Source: Phytophthora quininea (lineage: Eukaryota; Oomycota; Peronosporomycetes; Peronosporales; Peronosporaceae). Taken from it: DNA of 63,614 nucleotides. Made by a program: the position numbers and the translations under genes. The notes under the pieces are model-generated. The model was not told where the DNA came from. It saw only the letters and a list, made by a program, of their open reading frames with translations, and searched no databases. The stretch covers positions 1 to 63,614 of the forward strand of contig JAAVTG010000241.1 in the NCBI GenBank assembly GCA_011947345.1, written 5' to 3'. Below are positions 43,687-57,600 of this stretch, in pieces (the stretch's first letter is position 1; each line of letters starts with the position of its first letter).

Positions 43687-45415
43687 AGACAACGACGAAT
43701 TAATCCGGCAACGCAAAAGCCGGCATTGAAGCTTGCATAGACAATTTCCCGCTTTTTTGGCCAATCAAAAACGCAAAAATTAACATTTTGACCAATCGCT
43801 ACAGCTAATATTTGACTGGTGCACAGCAAAATGCCGTGAACTCTAAGCCAACTTTCACTTCACTTTTCGAGATGCCTAACAAGCAACGAACCTACACGAT
43901 CAAGGAAAAGCGCGAGGCAATACAGGATATCGCCATTTACGGCGTCGAGCAGGTTGCGCGGGACCTTCAATGCCCTCGTGGAACTGTCGACGGCTGGTGG
44001 CGACAGAGGGCCAAGATTTTAGCGTTTCGAGGAAATGCTACGTCGAAAACGCTAAAAGGTCAAGGCCGTAAGGAGATTTACCCGCACGTTGCAGCCCTGA
44101 TAACCTACATGAAAGACGAGCGGCGTGAGGAGAAGGTCAAAAACCACTTCGTTACTAACTTGAATCCAAAATTGCCTATGATTTACTAAGTTTACTAAGT
44201 TTCACACTATTTTGCTGTGCTACTGTAGGCCTTAACGACGAGTGGAATGATAGATTTCATGTGCCATATCAGTGAGAGCTGGATCACATCGTATCTTCAA
44301 GGAAAGAAACGTGGAAGAGCAGCGCTCGAGCGCCTTTGTCAGCGTGTCGCTGAGCGGTACGCGGCATTTTGGGGATATTATGCTACTTTCTACGCTAACT
44401 TTTACTAATTGTTTTGTTTTAGCAATGGTTTCTCCTCCCAAAAGCCACAGCTCGCCAAGATGAGCTCTGAAGCATTGGAGGAGATCCGTGTAGAGTTTGC
44501 GGTGAAGCTGTGGGAAGAGTATGAGGCGTTCGCGGGTGGTGGCATGTACAACGTTGATGAAACTGCCATCAATTTTGACATGCCACCAATTCGTATTTGG
44601 GCCCTCAAGGGACGTCGAGACCCAGCTCACATTGCGGACACGACCAAGCACGCAGGACGGATGACTGCTGTTCTTACAATTCGGGATGATGGTACGCCAC
44701 ATTTCGTTTTTTGTTAACATTTACGTGGTTTTAAACTAATTTGTCGAACGTTGTGCTAAATTTTAGGGAAAAGTTGCCGACTCTCTTCATTGTGCGCGGC
44801 AAGTTGGGCGGACTGATTGACCAGCGCGAGTTGTGTGAGTATCCTAAAGGCCACTACTATACGGTGCAGGCGAACACTTGGATGGATGCCACAGGCTGGC
44901 GATTTTACGTAGAAAATGTGCTACAATTCGAAATAGATAAACCTTCCATCCTCCTCCTTGACAACTTTGAAAGTCATGTCTCGGAGAAGAGTCAGCGAAT
45001 TGTTGCTGAGCTGGCAGTACTACGGTGGTCCCATTACCGCCAAACAGCACTTCGGTTTGCCAACCGCTTGATGTTGGCGTTATGGGACCACTAAAAGTTA
45101 AACTGCGAGCTAAATTTAGCGGAATTACTAGTGGGACCGCAAAAGAAAAACGCATACGAGCTATTAAAGCCACCATAGCGGCCTGGGAGGACATCTCTGA
45201 GGATACAGTAATTCGTAGCTTCGAGAAAGCTATTCCCCACTACCCAGAAGTAACAATTTGACAATACAACAGTTTTTTGTTTGCCATCTGCTTTTGTTGC
45301 TTTTTCTCTGTGCTAAGTTAAAATTTTAACCAATCAAAGCCGTTGCCGTCTTTTTACGTTGGCAGCATTTTGCATGCAATCCGATCAAACGTGCCGGATT
45401 AATTCGTCGTTGTCT
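43687..45415 (+). mobile_element. pogo-like (Tc1/mariner superfamily) DNA transposon in the jacalin gene
   Basis: Perfect 24-bp terminal inverted repeats lie at 43687-43710 and 45392-45415; each begins AGACAACGACGAATTAATCC when read inward. The 1.73-kb element carries a DDE_1-type transposase on the plus strand. The jacalin frame stops at the left end (GKARIVY) and resumes at the right end (IHFTTNKG). The expected TA target duplication is not clean (TTTAC on the left, AACAT on the right), so one flank has mutated or has an error. Confidence 0.88.
43872..45261 (+). CDS. pogo-like DDE transposase (frame broken)
   Basis: The ATG at 43872 starts a helix-turn-helix region (KREAIQDIAIYGVEQVARDL, PRGTVDGWW). 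The catalytic core then appears in pieces: YNVDETAINFDMPP (about 44550, first Asp), ILLLDNFESHVS (about 44950, second Asp) and LPPNSTSVCQPLDVGVMGPL (about 45030, third acidic residue). This is the DDE_1 pattern of pogo/Tigger transposases. Frame changes near 44190-44400, 44720 and 45020 separate the parts; the first could include a short intron. The C-terminus ends at TGA 45259-45261. Confidence 0.8.
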
Positions 45416-45660
45416 AACATCCATTTCACCACCAACAAGGGCAGGATGGTGGACGGCGGAACTCGCTCGGGCATGGAAGGGAAGGAGGAGGCGCCGCGGA
45501 ACTACCAGTTGGGTGGCTTTTGTGGAACGAGTGGTGAGGAGCTTGACTCGTTGAGCGTGTTTTGGACGACCGTTACCCCGGTGAAGGAGCAGTAGTCGTT
45601 GCAGTCGGTCCACCAGTATAGCTTCGAAAGTTGTTCGTATCGAGTGGGAATTTATGCGGT

Positions 45661-48600
45661 TCACACACTCGCTTTCGGCAAGTTCCCGGTTGGTATAATG
45701 ACAATTTTACTGCACTGTGGCGTAGACAAAGTCCCCGTAACAATAGTGCCGTCTAGCAGGACTTGTTGATCGGGGCAGAGTAGACCTTGTGTGTTGGCAC
45801 ATTTGCAATACGAGCTGATGAGGCCTTGCAGGTTTTGAACTGAAACTTCCACGAAGTAAGTTGTGGTGGGCACCAAGTTTGTTAGCACGACCGACAATCC
45901 CGGAGTGGTGACTGTGTTCGGGTTGTCATCGAATGTGTTTATATCGTCGTATTGCACGGTGTAGTCCATCATGTCAACACCACCGAAAACCATATCCACG
46001 GCTGCAACCACGGGACACTGCGCTGGCGCTTGCAACGTGCCTCCACACGGAATGCCGTGGTCCGGAATGACCGGAGTATTCCATTGGACCAAGAGTTCAC
46101 CAGAATTTCCCGTTTGGGCAACTGTCAACGTATTAGGCTTGCCAGGGTTCACTACGGTTGGTATGAGTCCTGAAGGCGTCGAAGTCTGCGGCGTTCCTAA
46201 ACCTCCGCGGTTCTTGGCAAATACGCGCACATAGTAGAACATGCCGGGTGTAAGACCCGTAATCGTGTAGGACCGCTGCGTTGGGTCATTGATGGTAACG
46301 GTAGTGCTGGCTGTCAGAGCCATTGCGTCAAAGCCAGCAGCTACATCCCACTGCACTACGTAAGATGAGATTGGGTCCCCGCCGTCATCGCTTGGCGGAG
46401 CCCACCCAACGGTGAGCATGGTGGGGCTGGTAATGCCAATTACCACCTGGTTTGGAGCACTTGCCATCGCGTACGGTTGCTCACTCGAGGGTATCGTTGG
46501 TTGGGTTGGCCCAAAACCTTGCGAATTCTGGGCGCGAACGCGCACAAAGTATGTCACACCCTGAGAGAGTGACGAGATTATTTGCCTGTACGGGGCAATC
46601 ATCCCGGTCGTCATCACTAGCGTAATCGAACTCATCGTCGAGAAGGAGCTAGTGAGAGACCACTGCACTTCGTACGCGGTGACGGAATCCCCGCCATTGT
46701 TGTCTGGTGGGCTGAAAATGGCGACGAGTTCCGACACTGACTGCACAGCGAGTGTCACGGCTGTCGGCGGTCCGGGCGAAACCATCGGCTTTTGCGGATT
46801 TAGGGCCAAACCAGGTTTCCCAAATCCAACCATATTATATGCTGATACGCGTAGATAGTAAAGCTGCCCGTTGTTGAGTGCGCCGATGGCCGGCACTACA
46901 AAATTGCCAACGCAATCCGGAGGCATTACTCCAGCTCTTACCTTCGTGGTGATCACATTGTACTGGGCATTGGTACATGTTGACGGGTCATCACAGGTGA
47001 GTTGAATGTCTTGAGCCTGCAGAACAAAGTTATCGCCGGCGTCTAAGAACGTGATTGACCAGGCGTAGCCTCCGTCGGCTGCTGCTGCTGCGCTTCGCGT
47101 GACGTCCACTCCATTCTGGAGGATTGGCAAATAGTTGAGTTTGGATTGCATCGAACCAGACTTCTCGAGGCGACCAAACGGAAAGGTAAGTGTGCTCGTG
47201 CATGTCGGACTAGCCGTCGTGCAAAATACTGTGGAATCGGTGAGGACGACGGCGCCTAACTCTTCTCGTGCTGTCGCTACAGCATTCCAAGGAATGGGGT
47301 CCGACACATAGTTGACCGAATTCAATTGTAAACGGAAGTATCCGCTTGCAATGGGCTTTGTTGTGGGAGCACTTGTACGCACCGTTTGAACGCGCCAAAC
47401 TGCTGACGTCGGTGCCGTTGGACATGAAACATCTTGCTGCCCTCGGTTTGAAAACAACGGTGATGAGTCATACTCCACGTGATACATTCGAATGGCGCTA
47501 CCACCATCGCTTGCAGGCGCCGCCCATGTAGCTAACAGTTGTGTAGCAACGCCTGGGTTTACGTTCACGGCAACATTGGTCGGTGGACTTGGCACTTGTA
47601 GTGGTGGTGTTATCGTTGTAGGCGAGGCGAGTGTCCGTGTGCCCAAGCCGAGCGCATTTTTCGCTGTGATCGCGGCATTGTATGTCTGACCAGGAACTAC
47701 ATTTGGGATGGTATAGGTAAATGTCGAAGCATCTAGTGTTTCGTAAAACGCGTAGTCTACTGCAGTCTCGCCAAGCACGGCAAGGTCGGCAACTCCCTTT
47801 AGATCCTGGCGTTTCAAACTTCCTATGGCAACAGGCCATGATCCAGGACACAACACGTCACTACCAGGCAGACACAGAATGCCATTCCCATCGACAGCAT
47901 TATCGCCGTCCTTTACACCCAGAAATGCATCTGAGGGTGTGAGCTTGGATGGTTCCACGGTCAGAGGCGGTAGATTTCCAACATTTGATTGAAAAGTAAT
48001 GGTCCAGACCTGCCCGACTGTCCATGGATTACCATTTAGTGTCATCGTCTCCGCGTTGACAGTAACCACTCCTATAGTAGGCAGTTCTTCAAGAGCAAGC
48101 TCCAAATACGTGGCACTGATACTCGCTTCTAAATAGTTCGTCCAGACCGAGCCCTTGTAGCCTAACCTAAAGAACCCTCCCACAGTCGTCGTACTATGGT
48201 ATGCCACAAGTACCTGTACTTCCTGGGTTCCTGGAAACGAAGGCGACAAAGGTACAGCAATACCTGGCGAAAGCTCATATACATCTCCATTCACACCAGC
48301 ACCACCAACCACAGTTCCCAACTCCATCTGAATCATAGGCTGATCTCCAGAATTGATATTTGTGTTGGCAAACGTCACTGTCCACTGATACCCTTGACCA
48401 GTGTTTGAACGCGATACCTCCACATGACCAACCGGTAGTACTCCCCTGAAACTATATTCATGAGCGCACTACGTAAATTTCCAGGCGTCTCATCCATCGC
48501 CAGGTCCTCCGACTTGCCCCTCCAAACGCCAGAGTGAATGTTGCTGTTGTTGGGGTGGTCGTCCACCTCAGTTCAATCACTTGAATTTCTGGTCGTGACT

Positions 48601-51600
48601 CAGTGCGCCACCATTCCACTATATAGCTTGTTAGCTCCAGTCCTCCATTGAGCACAGGCTTTTGCCACGTCGCTGTTATCGAGTCGATTGGCGTCGGGGA
48701 AACAGTTAGCGTGCTTACCTTTGGGTATATTGGTCCATCGGGGTGGCGGGTTGGAGCAACTGGTGCTACTACGAGTGTTGCACGGCTGTCTTCTATCGTG
48801 TTTCTAGCCTTTACCTGAATAAAATAATGTGTTCCAGTTGTAAGCTCCGTCACATAGTAAACGCGAGGTCCTCCTGGATACAGTGCAGACAGAGAACTAC
48901 TAGAGACAGTAGTAGAGATTTCGGCCCCTGAATCGAACGTTGGGACTGTATCTACATCGATCACAAACGCCGAGATCTGAGCACCACCTTGACCCATTCC
49001 GTCTCGTGTGGACGGTTGAATCTGAAGCTGAAGAATTGTGCCGGAGAAAGAATAGGCTGCTACAGACAGTGGCGCGTCTGGCGAGCGATTCTTCGTCAAA
49101 ACTGACAACGGCGTAGTCCATTGACGATTGTCCGGTGGTACACCACTCAAAGAGATCGGCTGCACTGGTACCGAGTTCACAGCTGCTACTCGCACGTAGT
49201 AAATAGTGTTGATGACAAGGTTTGATATCAAATACCGGTACGGTGGGGGCCCTGGATTTGAACACCTGCTACAGTCACCGGTGGGTACGTGTAGTAAGTG
49301 AGCGAATATGCTTGGTTGTTGAAGTTCCCACAGTTGTTATTGCTGTCGACTTGCACCATTGGCGGGTTACTCACAACTTGATCCACCACCAAGACACAGC
49401 CCGCTTTAACGACCATCAGCTGTGATCCTTGAGACAGAAAATCAACTAGAGAGATCGTGACAGTCAATTCGATTCCAACGAGTGCAATGGCGCAGCCCGA
49501 GCAAATTGGCAGCCCGTGTTTAAAATCTGCGTTGAGATCCCATTGCACAATGTACGATGAAATATCGTTGTTGTAGTCTGGGCCCACGCCTGCTGTCAAA
49601 ATTGGAGGTGAAAAGAACACTTCGATCTCTTGACCAGAAACTACCAGTAAGTCCAAGTTTGACGGTGCATCGGGAATTTGTCTCGGCGTAGCTGTGATGG
49701 GGTTAGCTGGAGCGGCACCTTTGCCATCATCATTGTAAGCGTAAACCTCGATGTAGTATTGTTGTCCAGTAATCAGAAAATTGTTCGTCTGCGACGGGAG
49801 GTAGTAGCACTTATTGCACGCACTTCCAGACACCTGCACTGCAGAATCAGTCGGGGAAAGGCGGGGAACTTTAGGACGTAAGTAGCCGAGGGGTGATCCG
49901 ACGCTCAGCATGTCGACGGTCCACACGTATCCTTTAGCCCACTCGTAGACTGTCACGAAGGTGTCTGTCGATCCGAGATATCCAATTTCTCGACCGTTTA
50001 AATCGCCCAAATACAAGCGAGTGCTGTGCAGTCCCGGAGAATTTAAGTCCGTGCGAATCGTGTACCAGTCGCCACCGATACGGATCATGTAGCCCGGGAG
50101 TCCGTAGTTTGCAGAAGCAAACCCACAAACCTCTCCGGAAGAACACGTCACGAAGATCTCGTCCTCCGTTACGTCCACCTTACCGGGCAATGCCTGATAC
50201 GATTGATCGCGCGAAACACCCACGGTTTGAACAGTGTCGAGGTCTTCGAGTGCATACCGCAGCTGATCTGCGCTAGACGCGGCATTCAATGGTTGTGTGT
50301 ACGAGTCTTGGTAACCTACTTGGAATGTTCCACTCATGGTCAAGGCAGGGTTGTCATTGAACACACCATCGATAGACGCGGCCGTGTTAGCTGTAATCAC
50401 AGCGTTGGAACCGGTTGCACTACCTTGCGCTACAGCCAGATTAACATTCCCGTAAACACGATCGAAGACGATTCGAACATCCTTGGCAGCCGATACAGTC
50501 GCTCCGCACAGCAACGCCTGTGCACTGTAAACGTTGACGCTGCCCGCTTCCACGCCCAGCATTGTCGTAAGCTGTGCCCCTACGGCCGACAACAGCGCAT
50601 TGAATGCAATTTCTACCGGCGGTGTCGTAATTCCAAACGTGAATTTGACGGTGCCCGCGGTGGCCACACACGAAAACACGACCACTTCCTTGCGGAAGTT
50701 GGTGACTCCTGCTGTCACTGCAACAACCGTACCAACAACTGGGGAGCCTGTTCCGGGCACAATTTGCATCAGCGGCAACGCACCAGGCAACGTCTTAAAC
50801 GTAATCTGGAACTCGCCTGCATTTGCCGTTGGAACTACATCCACCAATCCAATGCTGGGGACAGCTTGTAATGCTGCTTGCAGACTGTTTGCCGTGATTG
50901 CTGCAATCGATCCTGCCGGAATGGGAGCGGTGGAGTCACCCCGAAGGGACAATGAGAACGGGCCAATCGTTGTGATCGTGAGCTTTTGAACAGCATTTAC
51001 CGACGCTAACTTCACACTAGACCACGCGAGACTAGGACCACTGGTTGTGATATACTGTGTTCGATACAATACCTCCGGGTCAGAGATGAATACGTCAGCC
51101 GGGCTTGTTGTGAATGTTGAAGATGTATCCCATCGCACTTGGTACTTTGTGATGGGACTGCCGTTATCCGTTGCCGGTGGGTCAAATGAAAGCCACAACT
51201 GATTACCCACCGCATTTGACCCCTTCGTGATTTCTTTTGTAAACACTACTGCTCCTTCGCCCGTCAGAGAGTTTGTGCCCACCTGCATAAGCGGCAGATC
51301 ACCAGAATTCAAGACGTTGTCCAGGAATGTCACGGTCCAGGCGTATCCACCCTCAGAATCAGCAGATGCGGACCGTTGAACGCTGAGTTTACCAATAACA
51401 GCAAGGGCCTCCAGCTTTTCTTCCAACGAAGATCCGTCTGAGTTCGAGTCTGCCGCAGTGGCTAGAGCGTTCCACTGGATAGGGGTCGTCACGGATCCTA
51501 GATAAGCGAGAGTGAAAGTACCGCCAAGAGCATTTCCTTTGCGTACTTCTTGAACGGTAATCTGGCTACCAGTTCCCACCAGCGAGCTCGTTACAACTAA

Positions 51601-54600
51601 AGCTGGCACATCACCCTGATAATCCAGGAACGTAATGCTCCACGTGTATCCAAGTTGTGGAGACGGAGCCGATTGAGTCACTTGTACCGTACCAACCCAC
51701 GACATGGCCTCCAGCGCCGCTTTCATGGTTGGGGCGTCGGCGTTGAACGGAATCGGATCAGACGACTCGATAAAGAAGCTGCCTGAAAGAACGTTTCCAT
51801 CGGAGAGAGTATTTGTCACGCACTGTGCCCCTGACTGTGTAAAAGCAGTATTGCCGGCGCAGATGAATTGAGGAACATCTCCTTCAGACGCGTCGAACAC
51901 CACCGTCCAGATGTATCCACCTTGGTCATCCATTAGAGATTGGGACACGAAAACGTCTCCAAACACAGGTAGCTGGTTTAGATCTGCTGCAAGTTGATCA
52001 GCAGTGCTAGCTTGAATACTAGCAGCACTAACGAACTGTTTTGACACAATTGACGTTTGAAGTTGTTTATCTGATGCCGCAACTGCCGTCATAACATTGT
52101 TTTGAAGTGTCTGGAACGCCCCACCAGAGCACACACTATAACCCAGCTGTGCCACGTTGCTATAAACGCCATTGCCATGGAAGAAAATGCTGTACACAAA
52201 GCCATTGAATCCGTTGGTGGAGTATGCATCGCGCGACACATACACCTTGTCGATGTTTGTCATTCCCTCCAAGCTAGATCTCATGACATTCGCAGGTGCG
52301 TCAAATGGGATGCAGATTGAAGAAACCTGCGCACCAAGGAAATTTAAAGTCAGGCTGTACGAGCCTGCCACCAGTGATTCCTTCGCGGCGACAATAACTT
52401 GCTGTATGCCAGTGTCCGTCCCCATGGCATTGTCTGTATTCATCCCCACCGTGCAATCGCTTTGCGCACCTCCCGTCGTGGTGAATGAGTCTGTGCAGAC
52501 GATCGGTTGGGTCTCCCCGGCGACTGCGTTCCCAATAAATGTGATCTGAAACACATATCCAAAGTTGAAGTCCACCGATGCGTCGCCATCTCGCGTTACA
52601 ACAATATCGCTAGGAGTGACAGCAGCACCCGCTGCGCTTGTAAGAGCACTCTTCACTGTGCCCGCAGGAGCATTCCAGGGGATAGCAGTGGTCGGCACCC
52701 CAATTGACTTGAAACTGCCCGGATGGTTTACATCGATGACCTCTCTGACAAACGACAAAGTAAACGTTCCTGACAGAATCGTTGCCGTAGACCAAATTGT
52801 GATGGTCTGCACCGTCGGCACACGGTAAGCAATAGAGCCTTGAATACACAGACCACCAGGGCACAGCGCTGGCGTTTCGAAAGTTTGCAACGTTTGAACC
52901 TCAGGTATGCTCGCTGCCTGGGTTGTAATCGCCTGGATCTCCGCGACATGAGTTGCAGCGAGTCTGACCTCCTGCACTTCACGCTTGTAGAGAGCATATC
53001 CTGCCTCGATATTCTGCACCGCAGATGCTGTGTCACTTGGAATAATAGACCGGGTGCTGTAAATGCACCAATTCCAACATCCGTTGAGGCCGCAACGTGC
53101 ACGTAGTAAGGTATGCCAGCGAGGAGGCTGGGAATAATGAATGACGACGAGCCAATAGGATGAACAATCGGGATTGTAGAGCTAGAGCTGTACCCACTAG
53201 AAAAGTCACTCTGTTCGTCCCACTCAACTCTGTATGACTGCAGATTTGCACCACCATCGAACAGTGGATTTGTCCACTTAACTTCCACAGATGTGGCTGA
53301 GATCACGCTAAGTGTTAGGTTTTGTGGCACTGTAGGAGGTTGATTTGTGGCAACAACCGAAGCCGGAGTGGCCGATTGAGGGGCACTAGCACCCTTAGTA
53401 TTGAATGCTATAACTTGAATGCTGTATGCAGAGCCTGCGATAAGCGTATCGGGTTGGGCACCGATACTGCCTGTGTCCCTGCCAATAACGAAGGAACGCT
53501 TCGTGCCGTCAACAAGAGCGAACGAAGCAGGAGAGTCAAACGAGGGGGAAGTGTCCCATTCGATCATGTACTGGGTAATAGTGAGTCCACCATCTCCACC
53601 ATACTCGTATTTATCCGTTGAAGGCGGAGCCCATTCCACTAGAATAGCAGAACTTGATAAAGCTGAAGCAGTAACATTCTCGGGGTGGCCAGGTGCGCGG
53701 TCAACAGGCCTCGCATAATTTGGGGATGGAATAGCGTACGGTCCGTCGCCCTGATCATTGACAGCCAAAACGCGAGCATAATATGTCATCACTACAGAAA
53801 TGGGAATATTGAAAAGAAAGGACCCAAATTAGTAGAGTCGATTTCCAATACCACTTGGCTGTCATAATTTGGAGCGTTGACGTTCGCAAAAGTGCTAGCA
53901 GTATCCCATTGAACCCGATAGCCCAGAATTGTTGACCCTCCGTCACTTGCTGGCGGTTGCCACCGAATTTTAAGAGTTTGCTAGAAAGAACCAACAGCTG
54001 GGCGCCAATAGGAGCGGATGGTCTCGATCGTGGGATCTGATACGATGGGATACTAGCGACATAGCCGTATCCTTCGTCACTGTGCGCTCGCACACGAATA
54101 GCGTACTTTTGGCCTGTCGTCAATCCTTGAATGACATAGCGGAGTTGTCCTGGTACTGCCACCACTCCTGCATCTCCTGGAGCCCCATTTCTTTCGCAGT
54201 AAAAGATGGTTGGACACCAACCAAGGTTCTTGACACCATTATTTTAGCGCCTGGGCCTTGGAGCTCGGTATCGTCGGCGTTCAGCAGCGAAATAGCATCT
54301 TTAAATTCCGACACAAACGTAATCATCCAGTTGTATCCATATCCATTGGACGACCTGGTCACATTCACAGCACCAATCGTGATCAAGCCTTCCAGTGCAT
54401 TTTGCAAGTCATCTGCCGAGATGTTGTGTGGCAAGGGCGGCGTGGTATCCGATAGCCCTTCGCTAGCGAAAGCCACTCGAAATGTCCCGCTGATTGGCTG
54501 CAGACCCTTCTGCACAGACTCAACGTAGACGCCGGGATTAGTGCCTGCCCAATTGTCACTCGGATACACCTGGATGAGGTCTTGCGGTCCGATATGACCT

Positions 54601-57600
54601 GCCAGGAAAGTAATTGCCCAAGAGTATCCAAACGCAGACTTGAACAATGGCACGGGGTTAGTGAACTGTGTGATCGTAGTGCCCACGGTAAATGTGCCAG
54701 CGCTCAGACTGATACTTGCAATAGTCCGCTGTAGACCTGCAATCCATATCGTATCGCCAACCTGAAGGCCAGCATTAGTGAGCGCGAGTGTCGACGACAC
54801 AGTGAGTGGAGTAGTCGATGACGCAGTGACGACTGTCCCAGTTGTAGTTACGGACACCAACACTCCTGAAACAACCCGACTCGACTGGACTCTGGAGACA
54901 TCCACCGTCCCAATCGTGGATAAACGCTCGAGACGTTCCTTCACTGACTTCAGGCCAATTGCCTGCGCATTCCACTGGAGATTCTCGGTCACTTCCCCCA
55001 AATGAAAGCTTAAAGTATCCGCTCAATGTTTGCGAGTCCGCGAAATCGACCAAACGCTGGATCTCTGGAAGACCCTTTCCCGCGGAAGTAGTGATCATTT
55101 GCTGCTCCTGTGTACCTTCGGCACGGTACCATTCCACCTTGTACTTGTCGACACTGCACAAGTCTCCACTGAGTGTACTTGCACCCCATTCAACCGCCAG
55201 CGTTGTTCCATCCACGACGCTTGCAGTGACAGTTTGCGGAGCATCGGGCTGCCCACACGTGACTGCAGTTGCCAGTGGTGACGTAGCTGACCCAAAGCCA
55301 TCGGCGTTGTAAGCCATCAAATGAGCATAGTACTTCACGCCAGGGCGAAGCCCTGTTAGGTAAAAGCGGAAGGGATCGGAGCCTGTGATCTTGTTCGCGA
55401 CTTGCACCGTTGGGTTGGTTCCGGTGAGGAATGTGCTATCCACCGTCATCGTGAAAATATTGCCCGCACCGACCATTTCCTCCCCGCGAAGGTAGGCAAA
55501 CGTGACAGTCCAAATGGCTGTATTGAAAATCGAACTTCTCGTTGCCTTGGTTACTTTGATCGAATACAGCGTAGTCGTCTGTTGTAGAGCCGTCTGCATC
55601 TCCAAAGATGAGGCTGCCACTGAAATCGCACCCGTCGTTTTCCCGTTAAAGGTTAGTGTGAATGTACCACTGATCGGTGAGACGTCATCCGTGAACACTT
55701 CTTGAACCTCGTGGGTGAAGTCGCCGATCGCCAAATCATTAACGCCTTGGACGACTTCAACCACATTGATCTGAGGGAAATCCCCTCTAGTAAACTTGCA
55801 TTAGCGACAAGCAAAGCCAAGTCTCCAGGATTGTGCGTGAACGTTATCTTCCACGCGTAACCCCACGACACTTGAGCTCTCGTAACGTCCACGGGATCTA
55901 CCGCGATATCCGATGTGCCTGTGATTACTGAAAGGGCGGTCTTCATAACGTCTGCACTGCAGTCAAAGGCAATGGCGTCGTCGTATGGCCACCCCACGAC
56001 AAGGTGAACGCACCCTTCACGCCGGTTGCGCTGCGATAGCTGGTGGTTACCTGCTGCACCTCAAACTTCTTCTGGATACTCGCGACGCCGTAGTCAGCAC
56101 TCGTGCTGTCGAAGTTTGGGGAGGAGTCCCACTCGATCCTGTACATCGTGATATCTGCACCTCCAGAATATAACGGCGCCCAATAGTTGATCGATAGCCA
56201 CGTAGGGCCATGGAATTCACCAAGAGCGACGCCAGTCGGGGAGTGGGAACGACAGAACTCGCTGCTGTCTGGGCTTGAAAACCGATACCGAGTCGCTGAT
56301 TCCCTTGGAATTCACAGCAAAGATCCGGAACGCGTAATCCTGACTGCTTTCGAGGATCAAGTTGTCTTGTTTGGTCACTGCCATTGCACCGTTGCTGCGA
56401 ACAACTGCATTCAGTTTGGTAACGTCGTCTGGAGTGATAACGAGTAACGGCAACTTCTTCATCGGGTAGACTCCCAGAACGATATCGTATGCACTACGCT
56501 TCCACTAAGCTGCGTCGAAGCCACGCTGACACCATCCACCGCATCAAGACTTTCCAGTGTGGTTTTCATGTCGTTGTTGAGTGTGTTCCACGCAATACTC
56601 GCTGTGGATTCCCCGCGAAACTCAACGAGTACGTTGTAGGACTCACAACATTCAAAATTGCTGTTTGGATGGAAGCTGGGTTTCCAACGTTGATCACATT
56701 CGGAGGCACGGACTTCGGGCTTCGCGTGCCAATCCGAGCAGCCGTGCCGCGCCAGTCGAACATCGGAATGGCCTCCACCGTGTCCAGGCTCCCATCATAC
56801 GACCGAAACACCAAGTTCCACTTCTGTCCATTAGAGACGTGGTACACGCTGCTTCGCAATGGAATTCGTGAAGCTACCTCCTGTTACCGCTAAATATCTG
56901 CTGTTTTCGGCAGATATCGTGAATTTGGTCATGTCACCCGACTCGGAACGCAGCCATAGATCGTCTCCAACGGCTACTAGATTCGTCAAGTCTTCTGTTG
57001 TTCGCAACATGTTATCAAATAGGTAGACTTGCGGACTAGCACCAACTACGCTGTCTCCCGAATATGCGGGCGTGACCGTCACCAATGCTCCATTCACGCT
57101 ACTCACCGTGAATTGGACATTCCCCACGAAGAATGTATTAGTGGACACAAACCCATGAGAAGCAGGAAGCTCAAAAACGTTTGATCCCTGCGCCACAGAA
57201 ATCACTTGCATCAGATACGAAGTACTAACAAATCCAGGAAGCGGCTTTGTCTGCTTCGTAATAAGCCCAGCTGCAACGTTCACGTTTAGAGTTCCGGCCG
57301 CTACACCAACGGGGTTCGTCAGAGTAATGTCAACTGAGGTGATTGATGCAATAGTGTTGGCGGTGCCCGAGGCGACCACCACCGACTCTCCGACTGCCAA
57401 GAATCGAGTGGGGTCGATCACCATATTGCCGAGCCTAACATTCGACAATACATTGGGGTTCTGCGTTGCATCAGCTGTGAGCTCCAACGCATAAACACCC
57501 ACGTCTCCAGCGTTTAAATCCCCAAGAGCCAGCACCGAGTCAACTGAACTCAGCTTCTGGAGCTCTTGAACCACCTTCTTGTGCGTAGCAGAAAACCCAA

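Larger units (their letters stand above)
40200..45595 (+). pseudogene. Secreted jacalin-like lectin, split by hAT and pogo insertions
   Basis: The ATG at 40200 begins a signal peptide (MRFIFTVLATVTFVSRGASA) close to that of the left paralogue. The first coding piece (40200-40486) runs through IHIRAGERVNGVDIWDGFG and GDGGDPYVLDLAGDD. The second (43618-43686) carries DEYITKMETYMGHKGGKARI. The third (45416-45595) carries HFTTNKGRMVDGG and LGGFCGTSGEELDSLSV, ending TAG at 45593-45595. The three pieces are contiguous in the jacalin fold, and the breaks coincide with the hAT and pogo ends. Without the insertions it would be an intact lectin gene. Its stop lies 66 bp from the stop of the convergent giant gene. 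Confidence 0.88.

Noticed and set aside
50203..50871. A 222-codon plus-strand frame, with an identical twin at 9828-10496 on the minus strand
   Set aside because: Both are antisense shadows inside the conversion tract; their conservation reflects copying of the sense strand.
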